The translations under genes were made by a program, and so were the position numbers. A stretch of 64,000 nucleotides of DNA from the NCBI GenBank assembly GCA_020465985.1, contig JAANYP010002985.1, forward strand, positions 138,494-202,493, written 5' to 3'. The notes under the pieces were generated by a model, which was given only the letters and a program-made list of their open reading frames with translations, did not search any database and was not told the origin of the DNA. This document shows positions 25,158 through 38,225 of this stretch, one piece after another. Numbering within the stretch: position 1 is the first letter of the stretch; every line of letters begins with the position of its first letter. Source of the DNA: Centrapalus pauciflorus (taxonomy: Eukaryota; Streptophyta; Magnoliopsida; Asterales; Asteraceae).

Positions 25158-26964
25158 GACTAAATTACATAAATGGTCCCTGTGGTTTATATGAAATTAC
25201 GGTTTTAGTCCCTGAAAGAATTTTATTACACCACTAGTCCCTAAAATCGAAAAGTTGTAACATTTTGGTCCCTGAAACTAACGACAGTTAACTTCAGCCG
25301 TTAGTTTCAGGGGCATTTTCGTCCGTTTGAATTTCAGGGATCATTTATGTACATATCATACTTTCAGGGACCAAAATGTTACTTTCTTTTTATAATTTAA
25401 TTTAATTTTCATAGTTTTCATATATATATTTGGTATTTCTTTCTTTTTATAAATTAATTATCCAAATATAACATTTTATTTTTTATTCTTTTTATTTTAA
25501 TTATTAATTTTTATTTGTATGTTTATTGTTATTATTAAGGTTAGCTTTTTTTTATGTATTACTATAATTATTTATTTAAGATTATATATGATATACATGG
25601 TTCATTTTTTTCAATTATTTATTGAGAATCCATATCTTTCTCTATTCTTTTTTTTCATTTAAGAAAATAAAACTAGTTGTAATTTTTTTCGTTCCGAAAA
25701 TCTAAAATCGATATGATTTATTTCTTTTATCCATTCAAAAAAGTTCAAAAGAAGGACGTGTTGAAGCTTTTTTTCGTTTGGAAAAAAATATAATCAAAAT
25801 GGTTCGTAGTTTCTTCATTGCAAATACTTGATAAAAAATTGAATTTTAAATGGTTTAAAAAATCAAGAATTGAAACGGTTTATCGTTTTTTAGTAAAAAA
25901 ATTTTAATTTCGAATGGTTTGTTGTTTATTGGAAAAATTGAATTTTTATTGATTTTTTTATCGACTTTTAATTAAATTTCCGAATGGTTGTTTGTTTGAA
26001 AAAATCAAATATCATAATGATTCATCGTTTTTTGATCAAAAAAATAAAATAACCATTCTTAATTTATTTATTTTTTACTAAAAAGCGATAAACCATTCCA
26101 ATTCTTGATTTTTCCAAACAAAAAATCATTCTTATTTTTAATTAAACGTAGATAAAAAAATCAATAAAACTTCGATTTTTTAATAAAAAACAACAAATCA
26201 CTCGGAATTTAATTTTTTTTATTACTAAAAAGAGATTAACCATTTCAATTCTTGATTTTTTCAGACCATTTAGAAAAAAAAATTATTAACTATTTGCAAT
26301 GAAGAAACTACGAACCATTTTAATTTTATTATTTTTCCAAATGAAAAAAGACTTCAACACGTCCTTATTTTGAACTTTTTTGAATAGAGAAAAAAAATAA
26401 ATCATTTCGATTTTAGATTTTCCGAAAGAAAAAAAAACTACAACTAGTTTTTATTTTTCTTAAATGAAAAAAAGAACATAGAAATATTTGGATTCTCAAT
26501 AAATAATTGAAAAAAAAATGAACCATGTATATCATATATAATCTTAAATAAATAATTATAGTAATACATAAAAAAAATTAACCTTAATAGTAACAATAAA
26601 TATACAAATAAAAATTAATAATTAAAACAAAAGGAATAAAAAATAAAATGTTATATTTGGATAATTAATTTATAAAAAGTAAGAAATACTATATATATAT
26701 ATATATATGAAAACTATAAAAATTAAATTAAATTATAAAAAGAAAGTAACATTTGATCCCTGAAAGTATGATATGTACATAAATGGTCACTGAAATTCAA
26801 AAGGACGAAAATTTGAAACTAACGGCTCAAGTTAACCGCCGTTAGTTTCAGGGACCAAAATGTTACAACTTTTCGATTTTAGGGACTAGTGGTGTATAAA
26901 ATTCTTTCAGGGACCAAAACCGTCATTTCATATAAACCACAATGACCATTTATGTAATTTAGTC
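25158..26964. mobile_element. Hairpin MULE (foldback MITE), complete
   Basis: A 1807-bp element whose two halves are inverted copies of each other, with arms of about 850-900 bp. Ends are GACTAAATTACATAAATGG and the complement CCATTTATGTAATTTAGTC. It is flanked by a perfect 9-bp duplication, TTAAATATT (25149-25157 and 26965-26973), the size made by Mutator-like transposases. The left arm has some internal changes relative to the right but stays pairable throughout. No coding region, so it depends on a transposase elsewhere. Confidence 0.88.
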
Positions 26965-26973
26965 TTAAATATT

Positions 26974-28331
<1,358 letters not shown>

Positions 28332-28337
<6 letters not shown>

Positions 28338-28687
28338 AATCGTCCCACTGATAATCAGCACACAATATAATGATTTCAGCACAGAATCCAAGACACAAAG
28401 AATGGTTACACTCGATTTCTAGTTTGAATAATGAGAGAATATTGGTGAAAATTGCGACGGCTGTATATTTCTGTAATGAGAATAATGCCAATGTTGTGGG
28501 AAACCCTAGGTGGGGTTTCCCTTACATAATTAATTCAAGTATCAGAGAATTACAAACAGCTCCCTAAACTTCTAAACTGCACTAAGGAAATACAAAAGAC
28601 ATAAATACTTTAAATAAATTACATGGAAATAAAACTAACAAATTATTACAAAATACATTCCGCATGATCGAAATTTAAAGTCTAACA
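28332..28687 (-). repeat. 3' LTR of Sirevirus A
   Basis: About 356 bp. On the minus strand it starts TGTTAGACTTTAAATTTCG right after the PPT and ends ACGATTACAACA. The left limit is set by the TG at 28332 and the microsatellite. No second LTR is in the window, so the limits are inferred. Confidence 0.65.
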
Positions 28688-28700
28688 ATCTCCCCCTTTT
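28688..28700 (-). other. Polypurine tract of Sirevirus A
   Basis: Minus-strand AAAAGGGGGAGAT directly before TGTTAGAC, the expected place and form for a Sirevirus PPT. Confidence 0.8.
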
Positions 28701-28703
28701 CTA

Positions 28704-31700
28704 TCACTGTGGTGGATAACGGGCATGTTCAACACTTTCTCTAAGGCCAAGGACGACGTCGAATCTTCGAGTCACTTGCCTGATGTGCAACCTTTTGTTG
28801 ATCAGTTCTATGCCGCTGAGGATGTCTTGAATTTCTTTTGGTGTTCGTTTGAGCTCTGAGATTGGCTGAGCATCATCTTTTTGTATTCTTTTGTTGAGTT
28901 TTGCTCTAACAAGTCTAAGTGTACCATCAGAATAGTAAGACAGATCCTTGAAGTGCATGAACTTTTTGTGCCCTTTCTTGTTCAAAAATATAACACCCTG
29001 CTGACCTCCCATGAGCACTTTGTATGTGGGATGGTGATCAAGTAGAAAGATGTCCTGTTCAGGGGTCTTGAGTCCTACTTTGACCATAAAGCACTCAATC
29101 GCCATTTGAAAATCCATTAAGCACATAATAATTGAACGACGATTCATGCTTCTTGTTAGGGCAGCGACAACAATGACGTGAGTTAGACGTTTTTTGATCT
29201 TATTCTTTAGCTTGTCATGAAGAGTTTCAACATCATCAATGTTTGTAAAATCCAGGTCACTTTCATGTATAAACTATATAGACCCATCTTCTCTAAGAAC
29301 CTCGAACACGAGAGTGAACACACGGGCTTGCTTATACATATGAATGTTACTGATCTTTATGATTTTTGATTTAGACCAGTATTCAGATTTTGGTCTTTTT
29401 TCTATTAGCATCATCTGATTATATTCGGCTTGTTCGGCCCGAGATGCATCAGTCATAATCATTGATAGGCGTCTGCTATAAGACCCTAGACTTTTTCTGA
29501 ACACCATCTTAAATCTTTCCTCTAGATAAGGACTTTGATACTCTTCAGCTGGAAATTTCCTCAATAAATCTTTTAAGCCCTGAACCGGAGGTTCCTCTAT
29601 CTCTGCTGGAGGAGCTTCAAGCAGTTTGAGTATACGACCCCGACGGTCTGTCTTAAAGCTTCTCATTCTTCTTCAGTCATAGTGTGAACCTTGCCCTTTG
29701 AATACCATCTTACCTATTCTAGATCATTCATGTCGTACCTCGGAGTTACATCAGCCCTTGTTTCAAAGCAATCTACTGTTCTGGGGCCTGATGTCTCAGC
29801 AGTTGGGGCTTGGGCTTGGGGGGTTTCTTGGACTTGGGGAATTTGTTGGACTCCTGGGGTTTCTATTTGAGTAGGGACAGGAGCTTTTATAGAAGATAGA
29901 ATTTCGTCTTGATTTACGTGAGTTAGAGAATTTAAAAAGTCAAACGAAGATGATGATTTTTGGGTTGACTCCAGCTCAGGCTTAGGTGTAATCAACGGAT
30001 AGTCTTGATCAATATCGGAGTCTGTGTCGGACACCAATATGATCTCAACTCTTTCATATGAAGGGTCAATATCACCATGGCAGATAATGGATCTATCTCT
30101 GCTGGGCCTTCCTGAGCCCCTGAACTTCCTTCCCCATATCCTTCTTGTTCTGCTTCTGCTCCCCCTACAACCAACATATCACCCTCAGACTGAACCCTGG
30201 GCGTTTCTCCCCCTCAGGATGATCAAGGTCATCCTGATCATCATGCTTACGTTTCCGGGGTTCAGCCTGAGGTCTTCATTGAAGCTCAATGACAACCAAT
30301 TCCAGACGGTCGATTCGGCCGTTTAACTACTCATGTGGTTGAAGCACGATCCTTGTTAGGGTATCAATTTTAACAGAGAGTTCGGCTATTTGTGCTTGGA
30401 CTGATGGGGTTCCTAGTGGCAACTCCTTAGATGCAACACCCTTACCCTTTAAAAATGAGAATAGGGCGGTATGCTGCTCCTCAGAAGTGGCCTTAAGGGC
30501 GTCCAGGTCAGCCCAGGAAACGAAACCGGCAACACGTAGATCCGCCGTTAGCATCTCGAGAGTTATCCCAGGATGACCTGAAGTTGAGGGCAGTTGTGTC
30601 TCAACATCAGGACTTCCTTCCATCCTCTCTGCATCCCCTTTTTGAGGGTGTAGATCCGGAAGTTGTTTGAGCCGCCATAGAGGCGGCTTTGTCAATGGAG
30701 GACACCACGGAGGCGTCGTGCATAGTGTTATGGGGTGGGGTGTGAGCTGTGATCGAAGGAGGGTTGGTCACTGGGGGCGACAAGTGACCTGTTTCAGCAT
30801 CACCTCTCTCCGAGTGAGAAGGTGATGGAGTATGAGCAATATCCCCGTGCAATGAAACAGTTTCCCTTAGAGGGGAAACTGATGGGTGGTGAGGGTTTCT
30901 TCGACCATTGGACTAGTGGTCTTATGTTGGTGAGTCCGGCTATTGGGGCTTGGAACACCCTCAGATATGATACCCTCTGCTCTCAATTGGTGAGAGACGG
31001 TTCTTTCAGAATCGACCGTCTCTGCCTGCTCACCGACAACTCCCTCCCTCTCTATATATATCTCCCGCTCCCCAGATCCCAATATATTTTGCATTCCTTC
31101 CTCCACTCCCTCATCCTCACTCAAAGGAGTCTCACCTTCAAATTAGTTAGACCCTGTCGGTGCAGACAAGGCCTCATCCGGATACACTGCCCGTATATAA
31201 TCCCTTACCCTATCTTCATCTTGGTTTGCCAAATGTAGCAGTGAAAGTGGGATGTCCAATATCGGAACATCGGCAGAGTCTGCTGGGATTTTAATTCATT
31301 GAAGAGTGACAGTATTGTAGACATCAGCCTCTGGGCGTTCATGAATATCGTCATCTTGGTCCATTGCATATTGGGTGATCAGTTGAAGGAACCGTTGAAA
31401 GGGTATAAATTTCCTTTCTCTCTTTGTTCCACTTTCTTGAACCGCCCGCTTCAGTTCCTAAAAAATAAATGTTGCGTAGTCGTAGTGGCGGTCGAAAGCA
31501 AAAGCAGCAAACATGGCGAGCACTTGGATAGAGGTTGAGTCATGACCGGAGTGCTTGCCGGTAAAGCACTTGTTTATGATGTCGAAAAAGACACTCCAGT
31601 GAGACTGGAGTTGCTTGGTCTTAAATTCGGATGGCTTGGATAGTCGGCCATCATAGCTAATGGTAAGAATTTATTGAAGGGTTTAGGCTGGTGAGGGGAT

Positions 31701-32114
31701 AAGGGAAAAGACATATTTGGTTACTAAGAAGTTTTCAGTGGGAAGGCGTAGAATGTGGCATATGGCTGGAAGGGTGAGCTTGATGGGAACGGAGTCGATA
31801 ATGGTTGTGAAGTGATGTTCGGCATCATTAACGAAGGTTAGATGATTCCAGAATTGTTGTAGGTATATGATGGGTACGGAAATGGCGGTGGTTAAGGGAT
31901 AAAAGATGGGATGGCCTTTGAGGATATCAAAAGTGATATCTTCGGCTTCGTGGCGGAGAATGGAAAGGTCAAGCTTCCAGTTATGGGGGGCGAATTCTGT
32001 AAATTGGGCGGATGGGAGAAGGGTTTCTTCTGACAGCTGGGTGTTGTTATTAGGGATTGGAGAATGGGGATGGTTGGGGTAATTTGAGGATCCATTAGTC
32101 CTGTTAACATGCAA
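28704..32114 (-). pseudogene. envelope-like ORF of Sirevirus A, degenerate
   Basis: At least seven open pieces in changing frames (31683-32114, 30867-31124, 30607-30852, 30327-30695, 29714-30037, 29274-29666, 28704-29147) follow pol in the position of the Sirevirus envelope-like gene. The first piece has the segment IIYLQQFWNHL, matching ILTYVRQFWEHL in the envelope-like ORF of element B, so the two are homologous. Middle parts are rich in Ser, Thr, Pro and acidic residues. The last piece has GVIFLNKKGHKKFM and YYSDGTLR. No clear membrane segment or signal peptide is visible. The role of these proteins is unknown and a viral envelope role is unproven. Frameshifts and stops make this copy dead. 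Confidence 0.75.
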
Positions 32115-32414
32115 CGCAGTTAGTTTATCAGACTTGTAAAGAAGGGAAACATTGATATTAAGTCTGAAATAAGTGTGAATGTGAAACTGTCTATTCTGTT
32201 TAACGCATCAAGACTTTTATCAGTAGAATGTAACTTCTACTAAATAAAGTCCAAAGTCGATCGTTGAGAGACTAATGTTAGAATAGATGTTTTTTTTATC
32301 AAAACACTTATTCTAACTATAACCAATGGTGCATACGACATGAAATATTTTTGTTGTTTTTGAATTTAGTTAAATGCAAAGAAATTGAAAAAGTAAAAAA
32401 TAAATCCTAAGTGT

Positions 32415-32906
32415 TGAAATTCGGATGAACCGAATTTCGGATGAAGTATGAACCGAATTTCGGGTGCAAAGGAAATTCGGGTGAATGATCCGAAATTCGG
32501 GTGGGATAGAAATTCGGATGGAATGATGCATGAAATTAAAAAGATTGGGGGTGTGGACCGAAATTCGGATGGATCCGAATTTCGGGTGATGATTAATATG
32601 GTGAACACTTAGAATTAAACATGAATGTCACAAATTCGGATGGGAACCAAAATTCGTGTGGACCCGAATTTCGGGTGGGCCGAGACAAATACTTAGTTGT
32701 ATAAAATATATAAGTGATATTATATGAATCCATCCGAATTTCGGATGGACCAAAATTCGGGTGTAAGATATAGTATACTTATAAAATTTCCAAGTGTTGT
32801 CAACTGATCAGAAATTCGGATGGATCAGAAATTCGGATGGGTCAATGAAATTAAACAATTAAACTGAAAGTTTGCCTAAGTGGGAGTCATCCGAATTTCG
32901 GATGGA
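32415..32906 (-). repeat. CCGAAWTTCGG motif array
   Basis: About 16 copies of GAAATTCGG or CCGAATTTCGG in 490 bp, each followed on the plus strand by RTGG, with irregular spacing of 15-70 bp. The core is palindromic. The array lies between pol and the envelope-like ORF, inside the putative intron 33177 to about 32103. Confidence 0.85.
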
Positions 32907-33177
32907 TCCGAGTTGTGGACTTAGTCAAACTAGCAGTTAATGTGTTCATGCACATGCAAACGTAACAGTTCTAAAAAATTCAAAAAAAAATGCATGAAAA
33001 TGCAGATTCTAATGCTAACACATATAAGGAACATTTTATTCTACTACAATATGTTAAAATGAACTAATTTAATAACCTAAAAATGCAAAGGGCAGACTTT
33101 AAAAACCCTTAAAAATTCAAAAACTAAAAACACAAGAAATGATGTTATAATATAAAATAAAGGAATAGAAATGTTAC

Positions 33178-33356
33178 CTGGTAGTGCAGATGCAAGAAAA
33201 TGCAAGAGAAATGAGAGAAGATGACTGAAAAATGAGCTTGGAAGCTTGAAATCCGGTGGTAATGGCTGTGGCAATGGAGCGTCGGTGAGAGAGAGAAGAA
33301 GATGAAGGTTTGCATAGGCGATAAGAAACCGTATCCCGCCTATTTAAATAGGCGGG
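33178..33356 (-). promoter_or_regulatory. Putative internal promoter and 5' exon for the envelope-like ORF
   Basis: A perfect 22-bp palindrome (33335-33356) has CCCGCC arms around the TATA-like TATTTAAATA. On the minus strand it is followed by about 30 bp, then a CT-rich, leader-like stretch (CTTCTTCTCTCTCTCACC). A good splice donor, CCAG|GTAACA, is at 33178/33177. A possible acceptor, TTAACAG|G, lies near 32103, just before the envelope-like frame. No transcript data are available, so this is inferred from sequence form and position. Confidence 0.5.
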
Positions 33357-33653
33357 TCGGGTTGGGGCAAGAGAAAAGTCCGCGTGATGGATCAGTTTAG
33401 TGGGCCAAACAAACCGATTTCATCAACACATTTGGGCTAAAATATTTTGAAATTTCAATAAGATAAAATAAAAAATTAAAACAAAAGCCTAATTTGAATC
33501 TTTTTTGTATTTTCTTGTTAAAAAATACCAAGACATATTTAAGTTTAATTAAAATCTTTTTGTATTTTAATTAACCTACTAACTAGGATTAACATAAAAA
33601 ATAAAATAAAAGAAAATAAGAACCAATAAATATTTTTGGCTTTTTCTTTTACG
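33357..33653. other. pol-to-env spacer of Sirevirus A
   Basis: AT-rich, no frame. RT and RNase H, expected here at about 1.8 kb, are absent. Confidence 0.6.
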
Positions 33654-35396
33654 TTATCCTAGGTTACGCAAAGAGACATTCATTAGCAGATGCCCTTCGA
33701 GTTTGGACCCGGTAGAGAGATCACCAATGATTTGTTCGGTTGGGTAACTCCGGGTCCATTTCGTCTCGTGTGGAAGGGGTGAACGGGATGGAAGCTTAGT
33801 GGTTAGTATGGGGATGGATGATGAGTTATGGTCGATGGTTTCGAATGAAGGTACCACTGGTTCCGGTTCAGGTTCGGCTTGATCTGCTAGAGGGATAATG
33901 TTTGGATGAAGTGGAAGGTGTCTATGGATGAAGTGGAAGGTGGAGGATATAAAGTGGAAGGTGGATCAGATGGTGTTTGTTGAGCAGTTGAGTCGTTGGA
34001 TGTGTTAACTATAGAAGAAGAAACAGGAGAAGGATTAGCACTAGAACCAAAAAATTCTACATAAAACGGATCAAATAAATTAACTAGTCAGAAGAAGAAA
34101 AAGTAGAAGATTGTGATGAGTCTCCAGGCATTGGTGTAATGCGAGGTCCTGATTGGTCAACTTTAGGAGCCAGTTCAGCCATTTCATCGAATGTGACATG
34201 CACACTCTCATTGACCGTCCTGGTGCGAGTGTTGTATGTGCGATATGCCTTCGAATTTGATGAGTATCCAATGAAGATTGCTTCATCCGCCTTCTCGTTG
34301 AACTTCACGAGGTTGTCCTTGTCGTTTAGAACATAGCACCTGCAACCAAATACACGTAAGTACTTGATAAAAGGAACTTTATTCAAAAAGAGTTGTTAAG
34401 AAGTTTTATTGAAGCATTTATGGATTATGGAGCGATTTTGTGTGTAGCAAGCGATTGACACGGCTTCGGCCCACAAGAACAGAGGTAGCTTTGAGTAAGT
34501 TAGCATTGTGCGAGTAGCTTCCACGAGGGTACGGTTACGCCTCTCAACAACTCCATTTTGTTGAGGTGTTCTAGCAGCAGAAAACTGATGATGAATACCT
34601 TTAGATCGAAGGAATCTCTCTACTACCGAGTTCTTGAATTTCGTGGCATTGTCAGATCAGATTGATTGTACAGACAACTGCTGTTGGGTTTCGACACTCT
34701 TGAAGAAGTCTATGATTTCTTGAGCTGTCTCATCCTTGGATCTCGAGAATTTAACCAAGGTATATTGTGAATAGTCATCAATGATTACCAACACATATCG
34801 CTTCCCGTTTATGCTTTGTGTTCGCATGGGGCCACATATCCATGTGAAGTAACTCCAACTCTCTCTTTGATGATGGTTCGTGTTTTGTTTTGTGAGATGA
34901 TCTTTTCATCATTCCTTTCTCACATGCTCCACACAGATGATCCTTGTCATAACGAAGTTCTGGGAGTCCCTAAACTAGTTGTTTCGAAGCTATCTTGTTT
35001 ATATTCTCGAAGTTCAAATGGGATAACCCTCGGTGCCATAACCAAGAGTCTTTTGACGAGGCTTTTGATAACAGGCAGATGCTATCCTTGACCATAAGCT
35101 TAGCTACGTCTATGGTGTATAGGTTAGAGTTGCGGAAACCTGATAAAAGCTCTTTACCATCAATGCTCTTAACACTACAGTTCTTAGCCCTAAATGTAAC
35201 CACTAGCCCTTTATCACAGAGTTGACCTATGCTAAACAGATTATGTTAACCCCTCAACATAGTCAACATCATTGATGACTAGATTATTTAAGACTAAATC
35301 CCCGTATCCTTTGATTTGAGCATGATTATTATTCCCGAACTTGACTATCCCACAATACTGTTCTACTATGTTAGACAGTAACTCTCTCCTCCCAGT
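33654..35396 (-). pseudogene. Sirevirus A protease end and integrase, degenerate
   Basis: From the right: the piece after TGRRELLSN with the FGNNNHAQIKGYG protease segment, the GAG-pre-integrase segment (WLWHRGLSHLNFENI, about 34970-35203), the integrase core (about 34400-34960, including TPQQNGVVERRNRTL), then the integrase C-terminus (VPFIKYLRVFGCRCYVLN ... GYSSNSKAYR, 34084-34386) and the linker ending QIIGDLSTGS (33654-33857). Several frameshifts and stops occur. It stops just before the RT domain, which is deleted. In an intact element this region cuts the polyprotein and inserts the cDNA. Confidence 0.85.
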
Positions 35397-35401
35397 CATG
35401 T

Positions 35402-35696
35402 TGTTGGGTACAATTTATAATAGAGTTGAAAACAATTTATATTGTATATAGTTTATGGGGATTTATTGTAATTACTTAATAGTTGTCTTTTGTATAAATA
35501 GATGTGAGTTAGTGATTGTAAGAAGTGGAGTTAACAGATAGAAGAATACGGTTGAATAGAGAGAAGTTTGTTGTGCAAGTCACCAAGAACCCCAATGTAA
35601 TATTCTCTCTATAATCATTCAACATACTGTGATTGAATTGTTAATTGTTTATATTATTTTTTGTTTGTGATGAATTGCATGAAATATGAATTATCA
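35402..35696 (+). repeat. 5' LTR of element C
   Basis: TGTTGGGTACAATTT to GAATTATCA, 295 bp. A TATA-like TGTATAAATAG lies near 35493. The matching 3' copy is at 40188-40483. Confidence 0.93.
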
Positions 35697-35698
35697 AT

Positions 35699-35710
35699 TG
35701 GTATCAGAGC
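35699..35710 (+). other. Primer-binding site of element C
   Basis: TGGTATCAGAGC, two bases after the 5' LTR, complementary to initiator Met tRNA. Confidence 0.93.
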
Positions 35711-36114
35711 CTAATATAGCTGATTAAGTGTGTATTATTGAATTTGGATTTTAAAATTTCGAACACTGTTTTATAAATTTTTTTTGAAAAATCAGAAAAT
35801 CTCTTGGGGGTTTTGATTTGTGGATGAAATAGTCTGCAAATTGGATCGAGTGTGCGAAATTTAAAGGCGAATCTGATGATATAAGTCTTAAATCATAACT
35901 CCAAACACACAAGATTTAATCCGAAATTTTTCTGAATTTTTGAAAATGCCGTGTTCTTGAGGTTTTTGCCAAAATTTGATAGTTTGATCTGAAATTACCC
36001 AAGAACACTTCACAAAAAGTGTTTGTGTGTGAAAATCACATTTTGGATATCAATTTGGAATCAATTCATCAATTTTTGTTGAAAATTGTGAAATATGTTG
36101 AATCTCGAATCATA

Positions 36115-36460
36115 TTGAGTTTCATGCTTTAATCGAGTTTGATGGTAGTGATAATCGAGATTTAGCTTTCATTGTTCGCGTTTGAGACTAAGTTAATCGA
36201 GTTGTCTAAAGAATTGATCGAGTTTGAGTATGTGGTAATCGAGTTTGAGACTGAGTTACTTGAGTTGCATAAAGAATTGTTCGAGTTTGGTGTTATAGTC
36301 ATTCGAGTTTTATAACTCTTTCATTTGAGTTTGTTTCTTCTTTATTCGAGTTTTATTCTTCAATATTCGAGTTTATTGTTCTTTATTCGAGTTTTACACT
36401 TCATTACTCGAGTTTGATCATTAAGCATCTGAGTTTTATTCTTAGTCATCCGAGATTGAC
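36115..36460 (+). repeat. TCGAGTTT motif array in the leader of C
   Basis: About 15 copies of WTCGAGTTT or one-base variants in 345 bp, spaced mostly 15-30 bp, between PBS and gag. It matches in position the CGGATG array of A and the TTCGAA array of B. Confidence 0.8.
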
Positions 36461-36702
36461 CTTTACTGCTTAAATTGGCCATAACTTTTGACTGGAACAT
36501 CGTAAGAAGGCCTACCATATGTCAAAACGAAAAACGTTACATGCATTTTATTACGAAAAACTGAATTTTCAATGCCAAAAAAGTCAATTCAGAGCTAATT
36601 TTCAACGAGTTATCATTCACAGATTCATTTTTGTAGAGTTTTAATCTGAAATCACTCTTCAGTCCATAAAAGATCTTGGAAATTCAATTTCAAGCAATTT
36701 AA

Positions 36703-37931
36703 TATGTTTCAAGCTAACTTGACAGCCAAAGATATACAAATTTGAGAACTCAAAGCTACAACTGATGTTTATCAAGAGAGAGACAAGCTTGATCAGGTAG
36801 TGGTTCTTAAACTTAAAGAAGATTAAACTAGTGCTGAAAATCAAGTTAAAGTGTTGACTAAAGATTATGTTGAACTCTTAACAAAATTAAAGTCTGCTGA
36901 ATGTGACATAAATGTTTTAATTTCTGAAAAAGAAAAGCTTCATTGTGAAATATCTGAATTATCAAAGGAACTTCAAAATTCTAAACAAGAGAATTTACAG
37001 AATGCAACTCAGTTAAAATATCTTTTGCCTGAAAGATCTGAGCTGTGCAAGAAAGTTAAAGGTGTTGAAGAAATACTTTCTAAGATAAATCATACTGCTC
37101 AAAGTTATGTTATAAACAATTCTGAAGAATTTTTTTCTCTTAAAAAGGAGTTCTTTTTAACCAAAGATTTACTTAAGAAGGAAATAAATGAGTTCTTACT
37201 TAAAGAACAAGATTTCAAAGCAAAATCTAAAGTGTTTGAAGATGAAAGAAAGGTGTTCTTAATTAAAGAACAATCTTTTATAACTGATTTCCAATCATTT
37301 GATAATGACAGAAATTTTTATTTGGTCATTATTAAAGGATTAGAAGATCAAATATTTCATCTTACTAAATAATTTAATAATTCTCCTTCAAAAGAATCAA
37401 AGGTTAAGATTCCCTCAGTTTGTTTAGAACCTAAAGTTGATCAATCTGATTATCTTATGAAAGTGGAAAGAATCTACCTAAAACCCCTAAGTTTGATTCA
37501 GCTTCAGATCTTAAACTTAAATATCTGTTAAAGATAAACAAAGGCAAAGATAACATAGTTGAAAAACTTCCGGTGAATCTTCGAAAGAAAAATTTTCAAA
37601 AGTTTCTGAAAATACTGGTTATTCTTATCAGAAAACATCTTCACATAAAAATACCAAGCATTATCAGAAACAGGCGAGTACCGGACAGTTTTTCAGAAAG
37701 AAGAGTTTGCAAAATTCTACTCGCTCAAATTCCTTTTGTAATTCAGATATTCATTTTCATCATACAAAAAGAAATTTGCTTGCTGAGTTTGAGAGAGAAG
37801 AAAAAAGATCTAATCTGCATTGGGTACCTAAACCAAAGTACCAGTGGGTACCAAAACTCGTTTTGAAATGGGTATCCAAGAGTGCTAACAAGTCTGGATT
37901 TAAATATGTTTGGATACCAAAGACATCTTGA
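36703..37931 (+). pseudogene. gag C-terminal half of element C
   Basis: Reads from about 36703 (MFQANLTAKDIQI) with two early in-frame stops. A 173-residue open stretch (36851-37372), strongly coiled-coil in character (many E, K and L in heptad-like spacing), follows, then frameshifted pieces to 37931. The end has repeated WVPK motifs (HWVPKPKYQWVPK, KWVSK, VWIPKTS), which also end the gag of A (GYPKL area near 40810-40860). The N-terminal gag domain and the zinc knuckle are not recognisable. Likely non-functional. Confidence 0.7.
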
Positions 37932-37944
37932 TTTTTTGCAGATC

Positions 37945-38225
37945 AAAGGTTTCTGTACACATCAGTTCAGAACTCGATCTTAAATTCCTGTGTCTTCTAC
38001 TTACAACAGAGTAGAACCCGGTCTTCAATGGCAATGGTTTCTGTACACATCAGTGCAGAACCCGTTTTTCACTCATATGGCTTCTGCTCATTTCAGTTTA
38101 GGACCCAAGCTTTAATGAAATGGTTTTTGTACTTCTCAGTACATATTCAGTTATTTCAGACTGAAACCCGAGCTTCTGCAACAAAGGCTTCTAATCACTT
38201 CAGATTAGAACCCGATTCTGAATGG
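37945..38225 (+). repeat. Tandem ~45-bp hairpin units after gag of C
   Basis: About six diverged units of the form GGYTTCT-nnn-ACTTCAG-nnn-AGAACCCG. Stems differ between units but stay paired, for example TTCTACT with AGTAGAA, TTCTAATC with GATTAGAA, and GTACT with AGTAC. A homologous array lies between gag and protease in Sirevirus A (40597-40790, minus strand). Confidence 0.75.

Noticed and set aside
30024..30326. Plus-strand 100-residue frame and other plus-strand frames at 30.8-31.5 kb
   Set aside because: Antisense shadows of the envelope-like pseudogene. No recognisable domain.
32415..32906. CRISPR-like array
   Set aside because: The repeated word is only about 11-15 bp, spacing is irregular and this is plant nuclear DNA within a retroelement.
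32415..32906. Heat-shock elements (GAA and TTC words)
   Set aside because: The GAA and TTC blocks overlap or are separated by one base, not two as in heat-shock elements, and no alternating three-block site was found.
33077..33356. Host gene promoter with first exon on the minus strand
   Set aside because: The TATA, CT-rich leader and donor look like a plant gene start, but they sit between pol and the envelope-like ORF of Sirevirus A, and B has the same layout. An element-internal promoter explains it better.
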